Shown: positions 17,999-27,153, numbered from the stretch's first letter. The stretch: 64,000 nucleotides of DNA from Succinivibrio dextrinosolvens DSM 3072 (GCF_900167015.1 NZ_FUXX01000006.1:19219-83218); one strand, 5' to 3'. Program-made: numbers and translations. Notes: generated by a model not told the origin, from the sequence alone.

Positions 17999-18427
17999 AT
18001 GAATTACACAGAACTTATTGATACTTTTGGAAATCGAATCGGAATAGATGGACTTGCCTTTTCCAGGCAAGGCTCGTGTTCGGTTAGTTTTGATGATGAT
18101 GAGTTAATTTTCGAACTGAATGGAAACCGATTATTTGTTATATCTGATATTGATATAGCTGAAGATGAAAGTGAGGCATTACACAGGGTAATGCTTGAAG
18201 GTAATCATTTTGGACATAAGACCGGTTTTTCCTGCCTTGGACTTGACCGCAGAACTGGTAGCTACACTTTAAGCAGGGTTTTTGAAGGGGAAATTGAAAT
18301 AGAAACTTTTATGAAGGAAATTGAATTGTTTGTCAGAGCGTTACGTTATTGGAAACAGTATCTTAATGGCGGAACAACAGAACAGAAAGAAGAATTCTCA
18401 TTTTCTACAAACGTGATTTTTCCCTGA
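17999..18427 (+). CDS. Class I-type T3SS chaperone, paralogue of the preceding gene
   Basis: This 142-residue acidic protein aligns along its length with the 17605 product: LIDTFGNRIGIDGL, CSVSFDDDELIFEL, MLEGNHFGHKTGF and FVRALRYWKQYLNG. It carries an extra C-terminal tail (TTEQKEEFSFSTNVIFP) rich in hydrophobic and aromatic residues. Spacing to the first paralogue is 19 bp, so the two are likely co-transcribed. They may form a heterodimeric chaperone, as YscB/SycN do (inference). Confidence 0.8.
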   Translation: MNYTELIDTFGNRIGIDGLAFSRQGSCSVSFDDDELIFELNGNRLFVISDIDIAEDESEALHRVMLEGNHFGHKTGFSCLGLDRRTGSYTLSRVFEGEIEIETFMKEIELFVRALRYWKQYLNGGTTEQKEEFSFSTNVIFP

Positions 18428-18487
18428 ATAAAGTGTTCTACTTAACAAAATTGGATTCCTGTTCTATTTTTTTTATTTTTTGTTTAC

Positions 18488-18493
18488 TATAAT
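18488..18493 (+). promoter_or_regulatory. Candidate -10 element upstream of the effector gene at 18533
   Basis: A perfect TATAAT lies 39 bases upstream of the ATG. No good -35 was seen at the normal spacing. Immediately downstream is GTAACTACATAAG, the reverse complement of a motif also found near the effector at 55643, so an activator could act here. Confidence 0.35.
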
Positions 18494-18532
18494 GTAACTA
18501 CATAAGTAAAAGAAGAAAGCAGGGAGTAGACT

Positions 18533-19402
18533 ATGTCTGATCCAATTCTCAATAACAATATCAATAATAACGTCAATCAGATCAATGATAACGCCAATAT
18601 TCAGCCTAATGAGAATTTAAAGCTTGAAGATCTTCCTTTAGAACTTTTAAAGCCAAAGGAAAGTCTTGGGTGGAAAATATTCAAAAACTCTCTGTTTATA
18701 TTAGGTGGTGCAGCGCTGACTGTTCTGACAGCTGGTTTTTCTGTTGTTGTATATGATATCTATAAATCAAAGATTGCTTCCACACCTTCTTTTAAAAGAA
18801 TGCTTGAAATGAACACAGGCGATCCTGAAGATGAAAAAAAAGAAAAGAAGATACACTGGAGGTATGAGCCAAGTAAGGATTTTTTGAATGCTCATACCGA
18901 TGATCTGAAAAAGCCTATCAAAAAAAATGCTTTGTCTCTATTCAACAAAGCTATTTCGCTGAGTGCTCCTTCTACAAAGAAAGGAACTCAGGAACTGTGT
19001 AATCTTATGGCTGAATTCAAAGATGGGCATCATGAGAATGACTGGATTTTCGATAAGCCTGTTGCAGAGTTTACCAAGCATGTTGGAAATGACATTGCAG
19101 ATAAGATTATCTCTAAGAAATTAGGTAAAGAGTATATTCTTGATGTTGAGGGGCAGCGAGAGCTTACACTTAAAGCGGTTGTATGTCGTAAACTTACAAT
19201 AGATTGTGGTGGTCCTGATGGAGTAGCCAAGGCCTTTGAGGGCAAGACCAATCAGGAGTGTTACGATTTGATTGTCAAAACTCTAAATAGACTGGCTCAG
19301 CCTTATGCCGAGGAAATTAATCAACTGCATGCGAATAATCAGGTAAATCAGCCTGAAAATCCAGTAAACCAACCTGAAAATCAGGAGAATCCTCCAGCAT
19401 AA
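18533..19402 (+). CDS. Putative T3SS effector with one membrane segment
   Basis: The family is not recognised. The 289-residue protein opens with MSD followed by an Asn-rich disordered stretch (NNNINNNVNQIND), the style of N-terminus shared by the large effectors and SctW in this window. One hydrophobic segment at about residues 48-72 (LFILGGAALTVLTAGFSVVV) could be a transmembrane helix. A mostly helical soluble part follows. The C-terminus has short repeats of VNQPEN (three imperfect copies) in a Pro/Asn-rich tail. It follows two class I-like chaperones and precedes a third chaperone, so an exported protein is the best guess. A good GGAG site is present. Confidence 0.55.
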   Translation: MSDPILNNNINNNVNQINDNANIQPNENLKLEDLPLELLKPKESLGWKIFKNSLFILGGAALTVLTAGFSVVVYDIYKSKIASTPSFKRMLEMNTGDPEDEKKEKKIHWRYEPSKDFLNAHTDDLKKPIKKNALSLFNKAISLSAPSTKKGTQELCNLMAEFKDGHHENDWIFDKPVAEFTKHVGNDIADKIISKKLGKEYILDVEGQRELTLKAVVCRKLTIDCGGPDGVAKAFEGKTNQECYDLIVKTLNRLAQPYAEEINQLHANNQVNQPENPVNQPENQENPPA

Positions 19403-19426
19403 AAATATTCTCTATAGAAAGGAAAT

Positions 19427-19500
19427 GGTTCTGTACTGAGTTCAAAGGACTCGGATCTTTTTGATCCTCTGTACTCTGAGTTGTGTACGGAGCCGTTTTT
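19427..19500 (+). terminator. Large Rho-independent terminator after the effector
   Basis: GGTTCTGTAC (19427-19436) pairs with GTACGGAGCC (19485-19494) including G-U pairs, with an inner hairpin GGATC/GATCC around TTTTT. Five T residues follow at 19496-19500. Confidence 0.75.
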
Positions 19501-19707
19501 CTATCTTTGTTCAACGTCTAATCTTATAGTTTGGATAAAAACATCTTCAGCTTATGTGTCGGCTGCTCTGCATTTTTAGAAATTAAAACCATGGAATTAC
19601 CTTAATTTTGAGGAAATTAAGTGGCTGAACCTCTCGGTGCAGTCTAGAATTATATAAGACAGTTGCGAATATAAGCTTAGGATATTAAGAATAAGGACTA
19701 ACCGTAA

Positions 19708-20403
19708 ATGGACGTTGCAAATATCGACAGAATGTTAGAATCTCTGGACTCTCCCAAAATAGCAAAGTTTGGCACGAATCCTCTGTCATGCACATCTATA
19801 CCAGGTTTTGGTTCTCTGTTTATATGTTTAAGAGCTAAAACTCTTATGTTTTACACCAGCATAGAGAGACTGGGGGCCGAGAGTAAAAACTTTCCCGCAC
19901 TTTTTGAGATGATTTTAACTTCAGATGTCTCTGGTGGCCGGTTCAACAATCTAAGACTTGCTTATGACAGTGATACCACTGTTCTGTGGCTTTGTTATGA
20001 CATCAATCTTGATGATGTTACAACTATGGTTCTCAGAGATACTGTCAATTCTTTTATCAATAATGCCAAGAGCTTTAAGAAGCTTTTAAAAACTCAGCTT
20101 TTGGATGTTGTTATACAGACTTTAAGAGCCGGAGTCGGGCAGAATGATGATTCATTTATACTCTCTCCAGAGATGGAGCATGCTTGTGCGTTAAGTCTTG
20201 CCTGTTCGAATGTAGGTGCTGAGAGAAATTATGAGCAGAACAAGCCAGTTCAGACTTCCCCTGAGGTACAGGCTCAGCTTAAACAGTCAATTACTGCACT
20301 ATCTGGTGGTGCAGCCGGAGCGCCTTCAGGTGGAGCTCCTGATAGTAATGAGCCTGAGCTTGTCAATGTAATGATAGCTCAGAGTACGTTTATGCTCGCC
20401 TAG
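19708..20403 (+). CDS. Class I-type T3SS chaperone with linker and C-terminal tail
   Basis: Residues 1-140 have the class I chaperone pattern: helix (NIDRMLESLDSPKIAKF), strands (LFICLRAKTLMFYTS, TTVLWLCYDINLDD) and a closing helix (FINNAKSFKKLLKTQLLD). After it comes a linker of about 75 residues rich in Ala/Gly/Pro (LSGGAAGAPSGGAP). The last residues, VNVMIAQSTFMLA, match the end of the 40282 product (ISVMVAQSMFMMA). CesT-type chaperones usually stop at 120-160 residues, so the tethered tail is unusual. The gene is convergent with gltS, the same arrangement as at 40282. The client is not known. Confidence 0.75.
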   Translation: MDVANIDRMLESLDSPKIAKFGTNPLSCTSIPGFGSLFICLRAKTLMFYTSIERLGAESKNFPALFEMILTSDVSGGRFNNLRLAYDSDTTVLWLCYDINLDDVTTMVLRDTVNSFINNAKSFKKLLKTQLLDVVIQTLRAGVGQNDDSFILSPEMEHACALSLACSNVGAERNYEQNKPVQTSPEVQAQLKQSITALSGGAAGAPSGGAPDSNEPELVNVMIAQSTFMLA

Positions 20404-20445
20404 ACTTTTTGAATATTATACAAAATCCCGACAATAGCTTTTCTT

Positions 20446-21636
20446 TTAAATCAGCCTTAGGAAGTAGCTTATTATCACACTGTTTATAGGGTCAGCCAGC
20501 ATGAAACCTACTATAGGTAATAGAAGGTAGGTCTTAAATGATGAGCCGTATTTTCTGGTAATTACCATCAGAGTTGCAACAGAGCTTGATGGTCCTCCCA
20601 TACCAACGCCGATTGAGCTTGCAGAAAGAACCGCCGCATCGTAATCTCTTCCTGTCATAATATAAACAATGAAGAAAACAAAGAACATCAGCAGTACAAA
20701 CTGGGCTATAAAAACTGCAATCTGAACCATATTTATATAGTTTAACTGCCAGAGTGCAAGTGCCATAAAGTCCATGGCAAGATACAGAGAGAGACCTATA
20801 CCACCAAGATAGTTGAGTTCACTGGTGTAGAATGTATAACGACCGGTCTTGATACTGAGATTACGAAGAATTATCGCAATCAGCATTGTTCCTATATAGT
20901 ATGGAATGGATGCTCCAATTGTTGCGAAAAGATCACATGCAGCAGAGCCAATTCCAACTACAAATATCATCTGAAAGCATGCTTTTGCCAGTTTTGTGGA
21001 AAAGGGAAGGTTTGCGTCTGCCGCATCAGAATTTTTCTCAACATAGATCTTTTCAGATGCTGGCTTCAGTTTGTACTTTAATATGAGGTAACGGCCTAAT
21101 GGTCCACCGATAAGTCCAGATACAATAATACCTAAAGTACATATTCCAAAAGACATGTTCTTACCGTTGGCAAGTCTTAAGTCTTCGAGAAAATCTCCAA
21201 ACTGTTCAGTGATGCCAGAACCTCCCGCCATCGAAATTGAACCTACAGTAAAGGCCGTTAGAGAGTCGAAGTTAAATGTTGAGGCCATAAATAGACAAAG
21301 AGCATTCTGACAGATAATAAGTACAACAACACCCAGAAGCAGAATCATAAATGTCGAAATACTTCGTTTTATCAGACTAAAATCAATCTGAAAACCAATT
21401 GCGGTAAAGAAGATCACCATGCATAGTTTTTCTATGGAATCGCTGGTGGTAAAAACAAATCCTGCCTTATAAAAGCAGCAATTAACGATGGATATGACCA
21501 GTCCTCCCAGAACCGCAGAAGGAATACAGTACTTTTCTAACAAAGGAATCATTTTTTTTATCTGCAAACCAAGGAAGAGAACTACAACAGCCAAAGCTGC
21601 TGTCTCATACATATTAAGGCTAATAATTTCCAGCAT
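20446..21636 (-). CDS. gltS: GltS-type sodium/glutamate symporter, copy 1
   Basis: This 396-residue, very hydrophobic protein has about ten membrane segments and the two-fold repeated layout of the ESS (GltS) family. It includes VLGGLVISIVNCCFY near the N-terminus and Gly-rich motifs GSISMAGGSGITEQFG and SIGVGMGGPSSSVATLMV in matching positions of each half. GltS imports glutamate with sodium. The gene is transcribed leftwards, 9 bp downstream of a TAXI-family binding lipoprotein gene, forming a two-gene unit. A homologous pair lies at 41012-43282. Substrate is inferred from family only. Confidence 0.88.
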   Translation of the reverse strand: MLEIISLNMYETAALAVVVLFLGLQIKKMIPLLEKYCIPSAVLGGLVISIVNCCFYKAGFVFTTSDSIEKLCMVIFFTAIGFQIDFSLIKRSISTFMILLLGVVVLIICQNALCLFMASTFNFDSLTAFTVGSISMAGGSGITEQFGDFLEDLRLANGKNMSFGICTLGIIVSGLIGGPLGRYLILKYKLKPASEKIYVEKNSDAADANLPFSTKLAKACFQMIFVVGIGSAACDLFATIGASIPYYIGTMLIAIILRNLSIKTGRYTFYTSELNYLGGIGLSLYLAMDFMALALWQLNYINMVQIAVFIAQFVLLMFFVFFIVYIMTGRDYDAAVLSASSIGVGMGGPSSSVATLMVITRKYGSSFKTYLLLPIVGFMLADPINSVIISYFLRLI

Positions 21637-21645
21637 TTTCTGTCC

Positions 21646-22707
21646 TTAGTCCGAAGCGGCTACAATATGAATATCAAATAGAGGGCTGCTATGATCAGTC
21701 TCTTTTACATTTATGTCGTGATTCTTATAGAATCTGACTGCTCCAGGATGAAATCTCAGAGCTTTTATTAAAGGCTCTGCCGCATCTTTTATTTCTATTA
21801 TCTCTGAATTCATAGCAATTGAATAATCCTGCTGTGAATTTATGTCAAATAGGGCTCCCATCAGCTCTTCAATCTTGGAATTATCAACTCCGTTATGCGC
21901 CTGAAGCAGAATATTTATGATAACGGTACCAACCGCTTCATTCTGTCCGTGGTACTGCTTAGGGAATATTTTCGCTGAAGTAAGATATTTCTCGTACTTG
22001 CTTATACTTCTTAAGTGGTCCTGCTTTATAGAAAGGAATTTCACCTTTATGGAATTACATAGATCCTTTGCATATTCGGACGGGATCCTGTCAAATAGGA
22101 ATAAAGCTTCAGCCTCCTTGTTTTTTAACATCTCCACAGCTTCTTCAGGATTTTTTATCACAAGCTTTCTTGCTTCTCTTTTTATGCCATGGTCTTTTAA
22201 AAGTTTATAGGCCACATCTTTTGCACAGTTGTCATAGCTTCCGACCACAACTGTTTTTTCTCCAAGATCTGAAATATCCTCATAAGGAGAATCTTCTCTT
22301 ACAATGGCATGCAGTGCTTCATCGATAACTCCTGCTACCGTTGAGTTGTATACAGAGATATCATCTCCGTCGTTTACAACCTCATAATTCTTCTCGTTGA
22401 TACTGCCTGCAACATAGGCAGGATTGATTTTTGTGACAGTTATAAGAGCAGTATCAAGTGCATATGCATTTATAAGTGCAAGATCGATAATTCCATTATT
22501 TAAAAGCCTTAGAGAAGCATTGGAATCTTCAGTATAAATAGGCTTTAGTCTGATGCTTGCTCCGGATTGTTCAAGCTTGTCATTTAATTTTTCTGTGTAT
22601 TTGCATAAATCACTATCCGGTGCACCGACACCCACTCTCAGTGTGTTATCTTCCTTACAGCCGGTTAATATCAGTCCACAGACAATTAAAGCAAGTATTC
22701 TCTTCAT
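21646..22707 (-). CDS. TAXI-family solute-binding lipoprotein, copy 1
   Basis: This 353-residue protein has a lipoprotein signal ending in the lipobox LTGC (Cys16). It has the binding-protein pattern VGVGAPDSD, SNASLRLLNNGIIDLALI and VGSYDNCAKDVAYKLL, typical of TAXI-type periplasmic receptors. Such receptors normally serve TRAP transporters with DctM-type membrane subunits. None is present here; instead the gene lies 9 bp upstream of gltS on the same strand, suggesting that a lipid-anchored receptor feeds a GltS carrier. A paralogue with the same partner lies at 42227. Specificity for glutamate or a related acid is inferred. Confidence 0.78.
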   Translation of the reverse strand: MKRILALIVCGLILTGCKEDNTLRVGVGAPDSDLCKYTEKLNDKLEQSGASIRLKPIYTEDSNASLRLLNNGIIDLALINAYALDTALITVTKINPAYVAGSINEKNYEVVNDGDDISVYNSTVAGVIDEALHAIVREDSPYEDISDLGEKTVVVGSYDNCAKDVAYKLLKDHGIKREARKLVIKNPEEAVEMLKNKEAEALFLFDRIPSEYAKDLCNSIKVKFLSIKQDHLRSISKYEKYLTSAKIFPKQYHGQNEAVGTVIINILLQAHNGVDNSKIEELMGALFDINSQQDYSIAMNSEIIEIKDAAEPLIKALRFHPGAVRFYKNHDINVKETDHSSPLFDIHIVAASD

Positions 22708-23029
22708 GTGAATCTCTCAGAGTTAAACTCTAAATATTCAAATCTCTTCAATGTGGTTAATTGAGTAAATAGGGAAGAGTAATTTCATTATTTATTATTG
22801 TGAAAATACGGATTCTCTAGATAAACAGTAACTCTTTAAAAATTATAAGAAAACGATTCGTGAATAGATAATTACAAATTGGTGGATATCACCTGAGATC
22901 ACATAAAAAACATGATATACGTGACTTAGGCTAACTATTGGAGCCCAATTCTGCTGAGTTTCTGTATTTACAGCTGGCAGACTTGAATGACAAAGATTTG
23001 AGATAGGTAAATGTAACAATGTTCAGGAA
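22708..23029. promoter_or_regulatory. Intergenic region upstream of the first TAXI-gltS unit
   Basis: The 320-bp AT-rich sequence must contain the leftward TAXI-gltS promoter. No ORF of note and no confident promoter hexamers were seen. An imperfect palindrome GGTGGATATCACC lies near 22881. Confidence 0.3.
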
Positions 23030-23050
23030 AGATGCTAACGTATAGCATCT
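23030..23050 (-). terminator. Hairpin downstream of yjgR
   Basis: AGATGCTA and TAGCATCT form a perfect 8-bp stem with a 5-base loop, just past the yjgR stop on the minus strand. Only three T residues follow, so termination strength is uncertain. Confidence 0.55.
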
Positions 23051-23066
23051 CTCCTGCTCTTCTTTT

Positions 23067-24641
23067 CTATTTGCTTCCGAAGATACTTCCCAGAACACCT
23101 CTTACAATGGTTCTTCCAATTGATCTTCCTATTGAGGAGGTAATGGTTCTGCCTGTAGTTCTTATAATCTGATCTACTACAGTAGGATTAGATCTCGAGG
23201 CTCTTTCGCTCTGTCTCTGCATTGCTGCCTGATGACGCTCCTGAGCCATACGAAGTCTTTCTTCCTGAATGCGTTGACGCTCCTGTATTACAAGCTGTTT
23301 CTGTCTTTCTTTTTCCTCAATGGCTCTTTGAGCCTCTTCTCTGTCAGCAAGAGCCTTCTGAGTAAGAATCTCATATGCAGACTCTCTGTCAACTGCAGTG
23401 TCATAAATACCTGCAAGCAGAGATGTTCTAATCAGATTCTTCCTCTGAGCATCGTCAATTGGTCCAACCTGACTTTGAGGAGGAACAATAAAGCTTCTTT
23501 CAACAATCTGTGGAGAGCCTTTTTCATCAAGGAATGAGACCAGAGCTTCTCCTACAGCAAGTTCGCCAATCGCTTTTTCTGTTGAAAATTCAGGATTAGC
23601 TCTGAATGAATCAGCTGCAGCCTTAAGTGACTTCTGATCTTTTGGTGTAAAGGCTCTCAGTGCATGCTGAATCTTGTTACCAAGCTGACCTAAAACCTCA
23701 TCAGGAATATCAGAAGGATTCTGACTGATAAAGTAAACTCCAACACCTTTTGATCTGATAAGTCTTACTACCTGACAGATTTTCTGAAGAAGTGATGGCT
23801 CAACATCGTTAAACAGCAGATGAGCCTCATCAAAGAAGAATACCATTAAAGGTTTTTCCTTATCTCCTCTCTCAGGAAGCTTCTCATAAAGTTCTGATAA
23901 AAGCCACAGCAGCACGGTTGAATAGATTTTTGGATTGTTGATTAGCTTCTCTGATTCAAGAATGTTAATCTGTCCGTAGCCGTTCTCATCGGTCTGCATT
24001 AAATCTTCAATATTAAGCTCTGGCTCTCCGAAAAACAGATCACCACCTTCATCCTCCAGACGTAGAAGTCCTCTCTGGATTGCACCGACACTGGCTGATG
24101 AAATGTTTCCGTAATGTTCCTGATATTTTGCCTTTTCATCAGAAACATGCTTGAGCATAGCCTTTAAGTCTTTTAAATCTAAAAGCAGCATTCCGTTATC
24201 ATCAGCTACTCTGAAGACTATGTGCATTAGTCCGCTCTGAACTTCATTGAGATTTAGAATTCTTGAAAGAAGCAGCGGTCCCATACTTGAGATTGTGGTT
24301 CTAAGTGGGTGACCTTTTTCTCCGTAGACGTCAAAGAAGGCTACAGGAAATCCACGTGATTCATAGCCAAGATCTCTTAATTGCAGCTTCTCGATTCTTT
24401 CTACTATCTTGCCAGATGGAGATGATTTTACCGCGATACCTGATAAATCACCTTTTACATCTGATAGAAATACAGGTACACCAAGCTGACTGAAGCTTTC
24501 TGCCATTGTCTGAAGGGTAACAGTCTTACCAGTTCCGGTAGCACCTGTGATTAAACCATGCCTGTTTGCCATATTCGACAAAAGATAAACTTCCTTATTG
24601 TCATCCTTTGCGATTAGAATCTTTTTATCCTGTGTAATCAC
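23067..24641 (-). CDS. yjgR: YjgR/DUF853 family HerA-like ATPase
   Basis: This 524-residue cytoplasmic ATPase of the HerA/FtsK-related DUF853 family has a Walker A motif [12 protein letters not shown] at about residues 32-43, [11 protein letters not shown] shortly after, and a Walker B region [14 protein letters not shown]. The C-terminal 100 residues form an Arg/Gln/Glu-rich coiled-coil ending in a Gly/Ile/Arg-rich segment. Its exact role in E. coli is not established. It is a housekeeping-type gene that sits between T3SS genes and does not look part of the secretion machine. Confidence 0.9.
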   Translation of the reverse strand: MITQDKKILIAKDDNKEVYLLSNMANRHGLITGATGTGKTVTLQTMAESFSQLGVPVFLSDVKGDLSGIAVKSSPSGKIVERIEKLQLRDLGYESRGFPVAFFDVYGEKGHPLRTTISSMGPLLLSRILNLNEVQSGLMHIVFRVADDNGMLLLDLKDLKAMLKHVSDEKAKYQEHYGNISSASVGAIQRGLLRLEDEGGDLFFGEPELNIEDLMQTDENGYGQINILESEKLINNPKIYSTVLLWLLSELYEKLPERGDKEKPLMVFFFDEAHLLFNDVEPSLLQKICQVVRLIRSKGVGVYFISQNPSDIPDEVLGQLGNKIQHALRAFTPKDQKSLKAAADSFRANPEFSTEKAIGELAVGEALVSFLDEKGSPQIVERSFIVPPQSQVGPIDDAQRKNLIRTSLLAGIYDTAVDRESAYEILTQKALADREEAQRAIEEKERQKQLVIQERQRIQEERLRMAQERHQAAMQRQSERASRSNPTVVDQIIRTTGRTITSSIGRSIGRTIVRGVLGSIFGSK

Positions 24642-24704
24642 TTTAACTCCAAATGTTCTTCGAAAATAATGACGTTCGATTCATATTAGGATATTTACTT
24701 TTTA

Positions 24705-24754
24705 AATTAAGTGATTAGTAGCAAAAAAAGACCAAATTACTTTGAGTTTTAATC
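24705..24754. repeat. Imperfect palindromic repeat, copy 1, upstream of sctJ
   Basis: GATTAG...TAATC ends flank an A-run, ACCAAATTA and CTTTGAG. It matches a second copy at 24913-24963 in the same orientation, sharing the order AATTAAG, GATTAGT, AAAAAAGA, CCAAAT, CTTTGA, TTTT and TAATC. Each copy can fold on itself through GATTA/TAATC and AAAG/CTTT. Confidence 0.6.
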
Positions 24755-24912
24755 CAGATTTAAAGATAAATTACTTACAGTTCACTGATTATATGGTGAA
24801 AAGAAACATATGCTTTTTTTGGCTAATTTTCTCCATTTTTTTGTGATTCTTTTATGCCTTCTCTTGTTTGAAAGTCTTTACCAAAATCAAGTTTTTGAGA
24901 AATATATGTAAA

Positions 24913-24963
24913 ATTAAGAGATTAGTCTCAAAAAAAGAACCAAATATCTTTGATTTTCTAATC
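24913..24963. repeat. Imperfect palindromic repeat, copy 2, upstream of sctJ
   Basis: GATTAG (24919-24924) pairs with CTAATC at the far end, and CAAA with TTTG inside. The copy lies about 208 bp downstream of copy 1, and both are in the 475-bp gap before sctJ. The rest of that gap is AT-rich with no ORF. Confidence 0.6.
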
Positions 24964-25116
24964 GCTTAGACTGAAAATCATCAAATGACAAACTATAATT
25001 TTTCTAGAGAGCGTGTAATTGTGTTTGTTGTTTTTTTATAAGACAGGTAAACCGCTTTGAGGCTGTGAAAATAATTCTGGTTTTTCTGTTTTAATTCTGA
25101 CGTAAAGAAAATTATT

Positions 25117-25896
25117 ATGAAAAAATTTGCGGTTATTCTGACTATACTCTTTTCTCTGTTTCTTGTTGGATGTAAAGAAACACTTTACTCCGGAATCTCA
25201 GAAAAAGATGCTAACGAAATGCTTTCTGCTCTGTTAAGACGCGGAGTAGTGGCTGAAAAGGTAAGTGAAGGTAAAGGCCTTTACCATATCGCCGTTGAGC
25301 ATGAGGATATGGTTAGAGCTTTAGATATCATCAAAGAAAATTCTTTACCTCGTACTCCATTTAAGAGTCTGGGCACAGTTTTCTCCGGCGACTCAATGAT
25401 TTCATCTCAGCTTGAGGAGCAGGCCCGTTTCGCATTTGCACTGTCTCAGGAACTGTCAGATACTTTCTCAAAGATAGACGGTGTGCTGGATTCACGTGTT
25501 CATGTAACTTTAGTTCAGCATGAGCAGTCATCAGGTATTACTACTCCTCCTTCTGCAGCTGTTTTTATCAGACATACTCCTAATTCACCTGTCGTGAATA
25601 TGGTTGGTGCAATACGTGAAACAGCAGCCAAAGCTGTTCCTGGTCTGACCAGAGAAAGAGTTAATGTGATGCTCGAGGATTACAGAGAGAAGATTCTGCC
25701 TCCTGCTCTGAAGACTGTTCCTTGGTATCTGACAACTTCAGCTCTGCTTTCATTTGGCATTATTGCAGGTCTACTGCTGTCTTGTGCGATTATCTTTGGA
25801 TTAAGGTTCAAAAAGATTATTTCTCTTGAGCTGAACCTGCCTAAAAAGGCAGAGACTACTGCAGAGCCTAAAGCAGATAAAGAATCACCAAAGTAA
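25117..25896 (+). CDS. sctJ: SctJ (YscJ/PrgK) inner-ring lipoprotein
   Basis: SctJ forms the inner-membrane ring in the periplasm. The 259-residue protein has a lipoprotein signal with lipobox LVGC (Cys19). The YscJ ring-building motifs follow: LYSGISEKDANEMLSALLRR (domain 1) and RVHVTLVQHEQSS with PPSAAVFIRHTP (domain 2). A C-terminal membrane helix lies at about 205-228 (TSALLSFGIIAGLLLSCAII) with a short basic cytoplasmic tail. Length and layout match YscJ (244). It starts the sctJ-K-L-N operon after a long regulatory gap. The inner-rod gene sctI, often just upstream of sctJ, is absent here. Confidence 0.96.
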   Translation: MKKFAVILTILFSLFLVGCKETLYSGISEKDANEMLSALLRRGVVAEKVSEGKGLYHIAVEHEDMVRALDIIKENSLPRTPFKSLGTVFSGDSMISSQLEEQARFAFALSQELSDTFSKIDGVLDSRVHVTLVQHEQSSGITTPPSAAVFIRHTPNSPVVNMVGAIRETAAKAVPGLTRERVNVMLEDYREKILPPALKTVPWYLTTSALLSFGIIAGLLLSCAIIFGLRFKKIISLELNLPKKAETTAEPKADKESPK

Positions 25897-25912
25897 GTGA
25901 TGGAGTTCTGCT

Positions 25913-26548
25913 ATGAACAGAGAATTTGCTCTATCACTACTAACTGAGAAGAGAGATCTTCTCAAGAAAATCCTTGAGTATAACCATCTTACTGAAAAAC
26001 CAGTGCTGCCTGACGAAATTATGAACAGCAGCAGCGCTCAGCGTTTTTTGGATAATCATGCTCTTATAAGAAAGCTTTCAACTGTTTCTGATGTTTTTTT
26101 TGAATTTGAGCAGCCTGCCAGCAGGCTGTGCTTCTGTTCTGAAGAACAGCTAGAACAGCTAAGCAAGCTTCTTTGTGCAGCTATCTGTTCACAGATTCTT
26201 GTTTCTGATATTAAAAAAGAGCAGGTTATCATGTACAGAGAGTATCTTGGAGAGGAAATATATTCCTTTGGATTAAGACGTGGAAGTCTTTATATTCCTC
26301 CGCATCTTAAAAGCAGAATTGTTTCTTCGTTTTCGTCAAATGAAGAGGCGGTAAAAGGTTCCGGTAATGCGGTGCTTTCCAGTATTATCAGCAGGGCTTC
26401 TGCTGAATCTCAGGAAAAAATAGCATTTAAACCTGAATCATCCGTCAGACTGGATTTATCTGACAGCGATGAAAAGCTGCTCTTTGAATGTACTGTAAAA
26501 ATTCTCTGTCTGGAGATTGATGAATCATGTCAGAATATTTTCAATTAA
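25913..26548 (+). CDS. sctK: SctK (YscK-like) sorting-platform protein
   Basis: SctK connects the ring to the cytoplasmic sorting platform. This gene family is highly divergent. The 211-residue protein is mostly helical, with Cys-rich patches (CFCSEEQLEQLSKLLCAAIC). Its size fits YscK (209) and it lies between sctJ and sctL, the conserved J-K-L-N order. It overlaps sctL by 22 bp. The call depends on position and size. Confidence 0.75.
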   Translation: MNREFALSLLTEKRDLLKKILEYNHLTEKPVLPDEIMNSSSAQRFLDNHALIRKLSTVSDVFFEFEQPASRLCFCSEEQLEQLSKLLCAAICSQILVSDIKKEQVIMYREYLGEEIYSFGLRRGSLYIPPHLKSRIVSSFSSNEEAVKGSGNAVLSSIISRASAESQEKIAFKPESSVRLDLSDSDEKLLFECTVKILCLEIDESCQNIFN

Positions 26549-27153
26549 AAGACACTAAAATGTGGAACGTCAGACCTGGTTCCAAGGTCATCAAGGCTGC
26601 TGAGTATTCTCTGCTGTCAAATGCCAATGATCTTGTGGATAAGGTTAAGGAAGCAGCTGCTGAAGCAGGAGAACAGGCTAAGGCAGTTTATAAAAAGCGT
26701 TATGACGAAGGTTATGAAGTAGGTCTTGATGAAGGTAAGTCTGTATACACTGAAAAGCTGATGGACATGGTTATGGGGCAGGTTGACTCCATTGAAGGTC
26801 TGGAGCGACAGATTGTCGGTGTGGTTATGGATGCTGTAAGCAAGATTATTGGTTCCTTTGAGCATAATGAGCTTGTAACCAGAGTTGTTCATCAGGGACT
26901 GAATGCAGTAAGAGGAAGCAAGAGTATTCTGATGCGAGTGTCTTCTCAGGATGAACGTATTTTAAGAGAGTCTCTGCAGAATTATCTGGTAGGCCGTGAC
27001 AATCCAACCGGTTATATAAACATGGTAGCCGATCCTAATCTTAAGGTTGGAGACTGCCTGCTGGAAACAGAGCAGGGTGTTGTTGAGGCCAGTCTTAACT
27101 CACAGCTTAAGATTCTGCAGCGTAGCTTAGAAAATCATATCAAGAGGAAGTAA
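26527..27153 (+). CDS. sctL: SctL (YscL/FliH family) ATPase stator
   Basis: SctL is the peripheral stalk that regulates SctN and links it to SctQ. The 208-residue protein has a helical N-terminal half with an Ala/Glu-rich coil (VKEAAAEAGEQAKAVYKKRY) and the FliH-type GYEVGLDEGKS signature. The C-terminal domain (VVMDAVSKIIGSF, VTRVVHQGLNAVRGS, LQNYLVGRD, GDCLLETEQGVVEASL) matches YscL/FliH. It is joined to sctK by overlap and its stop is fused to the sctN start (TAAATG). Confidence 0.93.
   Translation: MSEYFQLKDTKMWNVRPGSKVIKAAEYSLLSNANDLVDKVKEAAAEAGEQAKAVYKKRYDEGYEVGLDEGKSVYTEKLMDMVMGQVDSIEGLERQIVGVVMDAVSKIIGSFEHNELVTRVVHQGLNAVRGSKSILMRVSSQDERILRESLQNYLVGRDNPTGYINMVADPNLKVGDCLLETEQGVVEASLNSQLKILQRSLENHIKRK

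Noticed and set aside
22881..22893. Palindrome GGTGGATATCACC as an operator
   Set aside because: It is not a perfect inverted repeat and lies away from any clear promoter element.
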